From: Parcubacteria group bacterium GW2011_GWB1_40_14
Lineage (GTDB): Bacteria; Patescibacteriota; Minisyncoccia; Terrybacterales; GWB1-40-14
Reading direction: 5' to 3'
DNA: 33,586 nucleotides
Assembly (NCBI GenBank): GCA_000996085.1
Contig: LBYG01000015.1
Location: 4,326 to 37,911, forward strand
Made by a program: the position numbers and the translations under genes
Part shown: positions 22,704 through 29,283 of the stretch, piece after piece
Layout of the letters: each line of letters begins with the position of its first letter
Position numbering within the stretch: the first letter of the stretch is position 1
Notes under the pieces: model-generated
What the model saw: the letters and a program-made list of their open reading frames with translations, nothing else
Databases searched by the model: none
What the model was told of the DNA's origin: nothing

Positions 22704-22733
22704 AAAAATCCTAACTTATTGTTGGGATTTTTT
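22704..22733 (+). terminator. Terminator of tRNA cassette 2
   Basis: AAAAATCCTAAC (22,704-22,715), loop TTATT, GTTGGGATTTTT (22,721-22,732), with one G-U pair and a T tract. Confidence 0.75.
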
Positions 22734-22857
22734 GTTATTTGCGCCTCTTTTCGTTTTAGTATGTTATGCGAGATTTTGGGCTTTGCGGTAATAATTTTCT
22801 ATGACAGTAATTATGTGAGCGACATTTATGAAGCTGTGTTTTGGATCTTATAGTTTA

Positions 22858-23018
22858 TAATTTACGCGGTTACTTTTTTGAGCGGTTTCTGAGGTTGTTT
22901 TGGCATGGTTCCAGCTCTAATTTTATAAATTAGAGCTGGACAAAACAACCGAAGCCTCGGAGTCCTGCGCTGGCGGGACGAGAATGAGCGAGAAAAATGA
23001 TAAGCGCGGAAATTATAT
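22858..23018. repeat. Structured element S, copy 2 (possible ncRNA or mobile palindrome)
   Basis: It has the same conserved blocks as copy 1 at 2277-2464: TTTTTGAGCGGTTT, TTTTGGCATGGT, CCTCGGAG and CGAGAATGAGCGAGAAAA. The stems differ in sequence but pair: GGTTGTTTT (22,893-22,901) with AAAACAACC (22,942-22,950), and TCCTGC with GCGGGA in the 3' hairpin. The apical loop carries a CCAGCTCTAATTT hairpin (22,911-22,939) in place of copy 1's GC-rich hairpin. The outer arms (TTTACGCGGTTAC and GATAAGCGCGGAAA) are again partly complementary. Confidence 0.6.
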
Positions 23019-23055
23019 TTCTATAGACGCCTTCCGACTTGTTAATCACTCGTGT

Positions 23056-23125
23056 TATAATATTTATTACCGGGAGGGCTGGCACTCACTTAATACCTAG
23101 TATTGGAGTAAAACCCCCTCCTGGT
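23056..23125 (+). ncRNA. Possible leader stem-loop RNA upstream of the metalloprotease gene
   Basis: A TATAAT at 23,056-23,061 (weak -35) is followed by a 10-bp stem, ACCGGGAGGG (23,069-23,078) with CCCTCCTGGT (23,116-23,125), and a small AATAC-CTA-GTATT hairpin inside. It could be a leader element or a small RNA. I match no known riboswitch class. Confidence 0.35.
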
Positions 23126-23136
23126 CTTGAGAGAAG

Positions 23137-23228
23137 TTACAAACACCAAGAAACAAGTTACAGATAACGTGTTTGGTTATTGATTATTGTAAGGTGTTTG
23201 GTAATTGTTTCTTGTATCTTGGTTATTA
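23137..23228. repeat. R1 palindromic repeat, gene-free copy
   Basis: Left arm CACCAAGAAACAAGTTACAG, core with GTGTTTGGTTATTGATTATTG, right arm GTTTCTTGTATCTTGG. It forms part of the leader of the metalloprotease gene. Confidence 0.65.
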
Positions 23229-23250
23229 GAACTGCGAGAGATAAGATTTT

Positions 23251-25332
23251 ATGCTAAATATTTTGAAACGACGCAAGATACTTTCTTTGCTGTTCCCACT
23301 GATTGTTTGTGGGTTTTTTGTTATTTATCCTCCAAGCGCAAACGCAACGGTCCTCGGAGATTTTTACGGAACACCGCTTGATTTTGCGCCCAAATATAGT
23401 TTCAGTAATGTTTTGCCGGTTACGTGGGGTGCTGCGGTAGGGGATACGGTTAATTTCAATGTGGACAGATCTTACGACGCGGCAGGCAGAACACAACTTA
23501 CCGCAACATTAAAAATTGTCGGCGCGCACTCATATTTTTATGTTGAAGATGCTTATTTTTCTTCACTAAGTGCAGGGGATCAAAGTTCATTTTTGGCTTC
23601 GCTTCAAACTTTAGCAAATGAATTTGATAATGTTATTTACCCGAAAGAAATTGAGTTTTTCGGAACAATGTGGGAACCGGGAATTGATAATGATTCTCAT
23701 ATTACGATATTGGTAAGTAAGCTCATAGATACTGCCGGAGGATATTTCCGTACGGATGATGAATATCCCCGCACACAGGTTCCTTCAAGCAATGAACGGG
23801 AAATGGTATTTATTAATGCCACGCAAATTTTTAATTTTACCAAGGTCAGGAATTTTTTGGCTCATGAATTTCAGCATCTAATAACTTTTTATCAAAAAGA
23901 TAAGCTGCGTAATGCGGATGACGAAGTTTGGCTCAACGAAGCGCGTTCAGAATACGCGCCGACTATTCTTGGCTATAACAACACATGGTCCGGTTCTTAT
24001 TTGCAGTCGCGTGCTTTAGCTTTTTTGGCAAAACCAACGGACAGTTTGACTGAATGGACCAACCAGACGGCTGACTATGCCGCAGTTATACTTTTTGCGC
24101 ATTACTTAGCCGATCAGTATAGTCCGAGCATTTTGAGCAGATCCCTACAAAGGGTCGAGGGAGGCATTGCCAGTATAAACGCCGCATTGGTCGAACTTAA
24201 CCAAACTGATACATTCAGCGATATTGTTTTAAATTGGCAAATAGCTAATTACATAAATTCTACGCAAGCAGGAGAAAGGTATGGGTATAAAAATATAAAT
24301 TTAAACGCCACCAACTTCAAAGTTACTGCGCCTACAAATTCCTATTCATTGACCGGTTCAGCAAGCGTAAATGTTGGGTTGGGCACAAAAGATTGGGCTG
24401 GCTCATGGATAAATATTTCAGGAGGCGGTTCAAAGACACTTAAATTGGGATTTACGCCTGCCAATTCAAGCGATACTTACAAGAACGCTGTCTTATTAAA
24501 TAAAAATAATATTTATGAAGTGCGTAAATTGAACACAGCGCAGGAGCAAAAAGAGGTTTTGGTAGATGGTTTAGGCGGCGCAGTAGCCAACGTAATTTTT
24601 GTGCCTATTGGCCAGGTTAAAACAACAAATTTCACTGACAATGAACCGTCCAGAACTTATAATCTTTCCATGTCGTTAATTGATCCTGCCGCCGCGGCTT
24701 TTTCTGTAAGCTCTGTTTCTCCAAAAGTGATTTATATAGATGGCGGTCAAACTATTACGGTAAACGGGTCGGGTTTCAAAAGCGGTCTCACGCTTAAAGT
24801 TAACGGCACTTTAGTTAGTGCTGTATTTGTTAACAGTTCTACGTTTACTTTTGCTGCGCCCAAAAGCATAATTGGAAATGCCTGTTTGGATATAACAAAT
24901 AGCGATGGCGCGATAATTCAAAATTGTACACTGCTTAAATATATTTCATATTCAGATGGAACATTGATCCGTGCAGTAGACGACACAAAGGTCTGGATAA
25001 TTAAAGGTTCATGGCGTCGGCACATAGTAAACCCGACAGTACTCACTTTTTATCCTCATCTTGGATTTAGTTCTGTACGCGATGTTGAACAAGCCGAAGT
25101 TGATGCATTTAAGTTAAGCGCATGGACGCGCGTTGAGTTAACCCAAGACCCGGTAACTTGGCGCGTGTATGAAATAAATGGCGACGCAACTCGTCATTGG
25201 ATAACATGCGCTGACCCCGATAATTGCGCCTCAACTTGGTTGGCCAGAGGCGGAAACCCAGATGGTATCTATACAATAAACGAGCAGGAAATGAATTATT
25301 ACACTGAAGGAGCGCGCGTTTTTCTTCAGTAG
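23251..25332 (+). CDS. Secreted zinc metalloprotease with IPT/TIG domain and shared C-terminal module
   Basis: 693 residues. The signal peptide (KRRKILSLLFPLIVCGFFVIYPPSANA) should be cut near residue 32. The catalytic domain carries HEFQH at 205-209, two zinc ligands and the catalytic Glu, followed by WLNEARSEYAP whose Glu near 230 is a likely third ligand. This fits a gluzincin of the M30 (hyicolysin-like) kind, though M6/M4-like relatives are possible. An IPT/TIG Ig-like domain (VSSVSPKVIYIDGGQTITVNGSGF, about 486-565) follows. The last about 120 residues (VWIIKGSWRRHIV...VYEINGDATRHWITCADPDNC) are the module shared with the proteins at 7958 and 17,343. I infer a surface-anchored protease acting on envelope or host proteins. 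Its leader holds an R1 repeat and a stem-loop. Confidence 0.75.
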   Translation: MLNILKRRKILSLLFPLIVCGFFVIYPPSANATVLGDFYGTPLDFAPKYSFSNVLPVTWGAAVGDTVNFNVDRSYDAAGRTQLTATLKIVGAHSYFYVEDAYFSSLSAGDQSSFLASLQTLANEFDNVIYPKEIEFFGTMWEPGIDNDSHITILVSKLIDTAGGYFRTDDEYPRTQVPSSNEREMVFINATQIFNFTKVRNFLAHEFQHLITFYQKDKLRNADDEVWLNEARSEYAPTILGYNNTWSGSYLQSRALAFLAKPTDSLTEWTNQTADYAAVILFAHYLADQYSPSILSRSLQRVEGGIASINAALVELNQTDTFSDIVLNWQIANYINSTQAGERYGYKNINLNATNFKVTAPTNSYSLTGSASVNVGLGTKDWAGSWINISGGGSKTLKLGFTPANSSDTYKNAVLLNKNNIYEVRKLNTAQEQKEVLVDGLGGAVANVIFVPIGQVKTTNFTDNEPSRTYNLSMSLIDPAAAAFSVSSVSPKVIYIDGGQTITVNGSGFKSGLTLKVNGTLVSAVFVNSSTFTFAAPKSIIGNACLDITNSDGAIIQNCTLLKYISYSDGTLIRAVDDTKVWIIKGSWRRHIVNPTVLTFYPHLGFSSVRDVEQAEVDAFKLSAWTRVELTQDPVTWRVYEINGDATRHWITCADPDNCASTWLARGGNPDGIYTINEQEMNYYTEGARVFLQ

Positions 25333-25339
25333 AAGAAAA

Positions 25340-25445
25340 ACTCAAAGATACAAAAATCAAGAAACAAGATACAGATAGCGTGTTTGGTTATTGAAAATTG
25401 GAATTTGAATTTGTTTGGTGTTTGTTTCTTGTAACTTGTATCTTA
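25340..25445. repeat. R1 palindromic repeat, gene-free copy
   Basis: Left arm AAGATACAAAAATCAAGAAA and CAAGATACAGA, core GTGTTTGGTTATTG and AATTGGAATTTGAATTTG, right arm GTTTCTTGTAACTTGTATCT. It separates the protease from murB. Confidence 0.65.
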
Positions 25446-25464
25446 GTTAATGTATCTTATAGTT

Positions 25465-26385
25465 ATGAACATTACTGATTTCAAAACCGATGTTAAATTG
25501 GCTCCTTACACCTCAATCGGTGTCGGTGGTCCTGCCGATTATTTTTATGAGGCAAAGACTGCGGATGAATTGAAAGATGCGGTATTGACCGCAAAAGAAA
25601 AAAATATCCCGTATATTATTTTTGGTGGCGGTACAAACGTTTTGGTTTCAGATGACGGTTTTCGCGGTTTGGTCATTGTGGCGCGCAATAATAATTATGA
25701 GATCAATGGAGAGAATATTGATGCGGGTGCCGGTATTGTATTGGGAGTTCTTTTAGGCGTTTCGGTAAAAGCAGGTCTTCAGGGATTGGAATGGTCGGCA
25801 GGCCTTCCGGGCTCTCTTGGCGGAGCGATTTACGGAAATGCCGGAACGTTCGGTAAAAGTATCGGTCAATTTATTGAAGAAGTTACTGTTCTTGAGCCCT
25901 CAGGCGATATTAGAAAATATACTCCTGACGAATGCGGATTTAGATATAGGCAAAGTAATTTTCAAAATATGCCGGGAACAGTAATTATTTCCGCGAAGCT
26001 TAAATTACAACAGGGGAATGTTGAACGACTAAAGGAAGAAATAAAAAAGAATGCTTTGTGGCGCGCGCAGAATCATCCTCCATATAAATCTTGTGGTTGT
26101 GTTTTTCGCAACGCTACTTTTACTAAAGAAGCACGTTTGCCGCAGGATGAAAATGAACCGGTTCAATGGTTTGATAAAGTTCCCGTAGGCTGGCTGATCG
26201 ATCAAGCCGGCTTGAAGGGTAAGAAATTAGGCGGCTTTACTGTATCAGATGTTCACGGTAATTTTTTGATAAACGACGGAACAGGAACAGCAGAGCAACT
26301 TGAACAGCTTATTTCTGAAATTAAAAAAGATATCAAAGATAAATTTAATTTAGATCTTGAAGAAGAAGTAAGAAGGGTGGGGTAA
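25465..26385 (+). CDS. murB: UDP-N-acetylenolpyruvoylglucosamine reductase
   Basis: 306 residues from ATG 25,465; ATG 25,450 lies at the edge of an R1 repeat and is less likely. MurB is a flavoprotein that makes UDP-MurNAc, the second committed step of peptidoglycan synthesis. Motifs: YTSIGVGGPADYF, IIFGGGTNVLVSDDGFRGLVI (FAD binding), GLEWSAGLPGSLGGAIYGNAGTFG, CGFRYRQSNFQ, then PPYKSCGCVFRN, where Ser is replaced by the CGC form of the type II pattern, and the C-terminal AGLKGKKLGGFTVSDVHGNFLIN with the conserved His. The frame is complete. It is a lone cell-wall gene here, between surface and ribosome genes. Confidence 0.93.
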   Translation: MNITDFKTDVKLAPYTSIGVGGPADYFYEAKTADELKDAVLTAKEKNIPYIIFGGGTNVLVSDDGFRGLVIVARNNNYEINGENIDAGAGIVLGVLLGVSVKAGLQGLEWSAGLPGSLGGAIYGNAGTFGKSIGQFIEEVTVLEPSGDIRKYTPDECGFRYRQSNFQNMPGTVIISAKLKLQQGNVERLKEEIKKNALWRAQNHPPYKSCGCVFRNATFTKEARLPQDENEPVQWFDKVPVGWLIDQAGLKGKKLGGFTVSDVHGNFLINDGTGTAEQLEQLISEIKKDIKDKFNLDLEEEVRRVG

Positions 26386-26387
26386 GC

Positions 26388-26561
26388 GCAAGATTTCGTG
26401 TCTCGCGATTACGCTTACGCATTTGGCAAAATTTATTTCGCACTGCATGAATTTACGGAGCGGGCCGCTCTACGGTGCGTTTCCTTTCCGTAAATTCATT
26501 TGCGCTTAATATGATTTTGCTGCAAATGCTTTCGCTAGGTCGCTTAGACACGAAATCTTGC
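26388..26561. repeat. 174-bp nested palindrome after murB
   Basis: Outer arms GCAAGATTTCGTGTCT (26,388-26,403) and its perfect inverse (26,546-26,561). Inside, GCATTTG and GCAAAAT pair with ATTTTGC and CAAATGC, and GAATTTACGGA pairs with TCCGTAAATTC at the top. There is no ORF. It may act as the murB transcript end or be a repeat element. Confidence 0.6.
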
Positions 26562-26619
26562 TTATTTTATATTGGAAGTAGTATTGTGCATAACTACACA
26601 CTGGAAAATTTTTTTACTA

Positions 26620-26757
26620 TGTGTAGAATTGGAAGTACAGAGTTCTTTTAGTCTTCTAGCTTTAAAAGAGTTTAGTAACTCTTCTTTGGGCTTGGGAACC
26701 CGATCTTTTAGATTGGGAACATCTAACAGCACCCCCACATGTATATGTGGGGATTTT
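26620..26757 (+). ncRNA. Possible small RNA ending in an intrinsic terminator
   Basis: Three hairpins in a row: AGAGTT-CTTTTA...TAAAAG...AACTCT, CCCGATC-TTTTA-GATTGGG, and the terminator-like CCCCACAT-GTAT-ATGTGGGG (26,733-26,752) followed by ATTTTG. No convincing promoter was found, and the 114-residue open frame across it shows no family features. The rest of 26,386-26,962 holds repeats. Confidence 0.3.
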
Positions 26758-26788
26758 GCTTATTTGACTGCGTTTGGCGAATTCAAAT

Positions 26789-26837
26789 TAGTCCTGAGCT
26801 TGCTTGCAGTGAGCCTGTCGAATCTGTCGAAGGGCTA
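26789..26837. repeat. Nested TGAGC...GTCGAA hairpins
   Basis: The outer unit TAGTCCT (26,789-26,795) with AGGGCTA (26,831-26,837) has a second unit (CAGTGAGCCTGTCGAATCTG) inserted in its loop. Confidence 0.6.
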
Positions 26838-26962
26838 CATTACAAAATCAAAGTCCCGTACCCTGCCCAAGGCTCTGGTGCGGGGCTATTTATATATAAA
26901 ATGCTATAATAAATAAAGTAAGGTTACTTTTAATTTTTCGCTTTACGCTTTAAACTTCTAAT

Positions 26963-27358
26963 ATGAGACTCATAATCAAAGCCACAAATTTTTCATTGAC
27001 CCCTTCTCTTTCCGACTTTATTGAAAAGAAGATAGGCGGCGAAATTAATAGTCTTTTAGCCTCAAAATTCGGATCCTCTAAGATCAAGAAAGGTAAAGAA
27101 GCTCTTGAAGTTAAAGTTGAGGTGGCTCGGACAACACGACATCATAAAAAAGGTGATATTTTTCGCGCCGAAGCTACAATAAGGCTTCCCGGTAAAAAAA
27201 CTTTACGTGCTGAAGCTGAAGAATGGGATGTTCGTGTAGCGTTGGATCGCGTACGCGACGAATTATTTATGGAGATCAGTAAGTGGAAGCAAAAGAGATT
27301 AGCAGCTGTCAGGAAGGGCGGACGTAAATTTAAGAATAGCCTGAAAGGACTTAATTAG
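26963..27358 (+). CDS. hpf: Ribosome hibernation factor, short HPF/RaiA type
   Basis: 131 residues. MRLIIKATNFSLTPSLSDFIEKKIGGEINSLL is the conserved opening strand and helix of the HPF/RaiA/YfiA fold. VKVEVARTTRHHKKGDIFRAEATIRLPGKKTLRAEAEEWDVRVALDRVRDELFMEI supplies the remaining strands and second helix, including the H-H-K-G-x-x-F-x-A stretch typical of the family. These proteins bind the 30S decoding site in stationary phase and keep ribosomes inactive but protected. The basic tail KWKQKRLAAVRKGGRKFKNS suits rRNA contact. A TATAAT at 26,905 may be part of its promoter. The frame is intact. Confidence 0.88.
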   Translation: MRLIIKATNFSLTPSLSDFIEKKIGGEINSLLASKFGSSKIKKGKEALEVKVEVARTTRHHKKGDIFRAEATIRLPGKKTLRAEAEEWDVRVALDRVRDELFMEISKWKQKRLAAVRKGGRKFKNSLKGLN

Positions 27359-27386
27359 TATTTGATGGTTTGCTTGTTCAGCCTAC

Positions 27387-27475
27387 CCAGCTCTAATTTT
27401 AAAAATTTTATACTTATATTGTTTGCCGAGTTTTCAGATCTATAAGAATATAAAATTAGGACCGGGTGGAGCTGG
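27387..27475. repeat. CCAGCTCTAATTT hairpin repeat with extended loop
   Basis: CCCAGCTCTAATTTTA pairs with TAAAATTAGGACCGGGTGGAGCTGG, imperfectly, across an AT-rich loop. The region to 27,673 holds no gene; it also contains TACTAAACCCTAAACCCTC-type short repeats and a CCCGTTAG...CTTAGCGGG hairpin near 27,633-27,656. Confidence 0.5.
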
Positions 27476-27673
27476 ATTGAAAAAAACGAGATGTATGTTA
27501 AGGTGAAAATATAGTAATTTTATATTTGTTATTAAAAGAAAGAGAATTTAAAAAAAATAGCGGTTAGGATAGGTTTTATTAAAAAAATAGTACTAAACCC
27601 TAAACCCTCTACCCTAAACTCCAAAATATGAATCCCGTTAGAGACAGCTTAGCGGGAAATTATAAGTAGTTTA

Positions 27674-28260
27674 GTGATATTTATAGATAGTAATTTTTTT
27701 GCAGGATCAAACGCAATATTACGGAAGACGAAGAGCTTGCGGCATTTGAGGTCGCGTTACGCGATGCCGGTATTGCTAAATATAATCTTGTACACGTCTC
27801 ATCCATTTTTCCTCCGGGGTGCAGACGCATTTCACGAGCAAAGGGTCTTGAATATTTATCTGCGGGAGAAATTGTTTATTGTGTAATGGCGCGCATAGCT
27901 ACCAATGAGCCCAATAGGCAACTTTCTGCGGCAATAGGTGTCGCTTTGCCAGCGGACGAAAGGCAATACGGTTATTTATCCGAACATCATTCCTATGGCC
28001 AGACTGGTGAAAAAGCGGGGGAATACGCTGAAGATTTGGCCGCTTCAATGTTGGCTTCAACGTTAGGCATTAAATTTGATCCGGATGAAGCGTGGGATTC
28101 CCGCCGTCAGGCTTTTAGACTTTCGGGTAAAATTGTTCGCACGTCCAATATTGTTCAATCTGCCCGTTCAGACTCAAAAGGCAAATGGACATGTGCCATA
28201 GCTGCCGCGGTTTTAATTTTACCCGACAGCGTTTTGATCCACGATAACGGTAACGCATAA
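27674..28260 (+). CDS. pdaD: Pyruvoyl-dependent arginine decarboxylase, frame break at a T7 run
   Basis: The frame ending at 28,260 reads [35 protein letters not shown], then [55 protein letters not shown] and [10 protein letters not shown]: a full match to PvlArgDC. Self-cleavage at the Ser-Ser pair (27,799-27,804) makes the pyruvoyl group. This frame has no normal start upstream; it opens just after TAA 27,691. A GTG at 27,674 opens VIFIDSNFF in the frame one base ahead, and T7 (27,694-27,700) sits as T TTT TTT in that frame. A -1 shift there joins the start to the body. ATG 27,886 would omit the cleavage site, so it cannot be the real start. The agmatinase follows 25 bases later. It is either a slippage gene or a sequence error. 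Confidence 0.78.
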
Positions 28261-28285
28261 AAAATTAAATAAATTTTAATATTTT

Positions 28286-29122
28286 ATGATACGGCAAACT
28301 TTTCTTGGAATTGAAGAGCCATCATACGAAAAGGCGCGGGCGGTTATTATCCCCGTGCCTTATGACGTTATGGCTTCATATGGAACCGGTGCCAGATTTG
28401 GTCCCGACGCCATTATCCGTGCTTCACAACAGGTTGAAACTTATGATGAAGAATTGGAAAAAGATCTTGACCATTTGCCTTTGTTTACTCATGAACCGTT
28501 AGCTCCGGACAAATCTTCTGCTGAAGCCATGATGGATAAGCTCGAAGCAATAGTTAAAGAGGTAGACGAAGACGGTAAAATACCCGTTGTTTTAGGGGGA
28601 GACCATTCGCTTTCAATTGCGCCAAGCCGGTATTTTGCAAAAAAATATCCCGGTGTTGGAATTTTGCATCTTGATGCGCATAGCGATTTGCGTACAATTT
28701 GGGAAGAAAGCCCATTTAGTCACGCAAGTTCTATGCGTCACGCATATAATTTGGGCGCAAATATGGTTCAGGTAGGTATCCGTTCAATGCCCAAAGAAGT
28801 TGTGGATGAATGTAAAGAACATCGTAAAGTATTTTTAGCTCCAGATGTTCCGGTAGAAGAAATACTCGCAGCCCTACCCGATAAAGTTTATATTTCTCTT
28901 GATATTGATGTTTTGGACCCCTCATTAATTCCTGCAACAGGGACCCCTGAGCCGGGTGGTATCGGTTGGTATGATCTGTTAAAGCTTTTGCGCGCTGTAG
29001 CCACAAAAAAACAAGTTTTGGGTTTTGATCTGATGGAATTGTCTCCTGTGCCGGGATTAATTCATCCGGAATACGCCGCGGCGCGTCTTTTGACCAAATT
29101 TTTCGGTTATTTATTGGCTTAA
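28286..29122 (+). CDS. speB: Agmatinase (ureohydrolase family)
   Basis: 278 residues. It hydrolyses agmatine to putrescine and urea. Manganese-ligand motifs are all present: GGDHS (about residues 104-108), DAHSD (128-132), and SLDIDVLDPS (near 207-216), followed by ATGTPEPGGI with the conserved Glu. The N-terminal FLGIEEPSYEKARAVIIPVPYD...YGTGARFGPDAI is standard. Immediately downstream of the arginine decarboxylase, it completes a two-gene arginine to agmatine to putrescine pathway. Substrate preference is inferred mainly from that neighbour; arginase and other ureohydrolases share these motifs. Confidence 0.9.
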   Translation: MIRQTFLGIEEPSYEKARAVIIPVPYDVMASYGTGARFGPDAIIRASQQVETYDEELEKDLDHLPLFTHEPLAPDKSSAEAMMDKLEAIVKEVDEDGKIPVVLGGDHSLSIAPSRYFAKKYPGVGILHLDAHSDLRTIWEESPFSHASSMRHAYNLGANMVQVGIRSMPKEVVDECKEHRKVFLAPDVPVEEILAALPDKVYISLDIDVLDPSLIPATGTPEPGGIGWYDLLKLLRAVATKKQVLGFDLMELSPVPGLIHPEYAAARLLTKFFGYLLA

Positions 29123-29222
29123 TTATCGTTTCAGGGTAATACTATTTTAGTTTGCGGTCTTTTTTATGGCCGTTTTCTTTTTGGGATAATTCTGCTATTG
29201 TTTATTTACGATTAATTTGATT

Positions 29223-29258
29223 CCCGACGCTGCGGTCGGGATGCGCATTTTCGCATCC
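29223..29258 (+). promoter_or_regulatory. Two overlapping leader hairpins before secA
   Basis: CCCGAC (29,223-29,228) pairs with GTCGGG (29,235-29,240). GGATGCG (29,239-29,245) pairs with CGCATCC (29,252-29,258). They share two bases, so they compete. The second lies 26 bases before the ATG. A palindromic repeat or an attenuating structure are both possible. Confidence 0.4.
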
Positions 29259-29283
29259 ACTCGCTAGCGCTCGCGGGCGAAAA

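Noticed and set aside
26572-26916. 114-residue ORF between murB and hpf
   Set aside because: It crosses several hairpins including a terminator-like one, and its composition is not protein-like.
27886-28260. Arginine decarboxylase starting at ATG 27,886
   Set aside because: That start drops the Ser-Ser self-cleavage site needed to make the pyruvoyl group; the conserved sequence clearly extends upstream.
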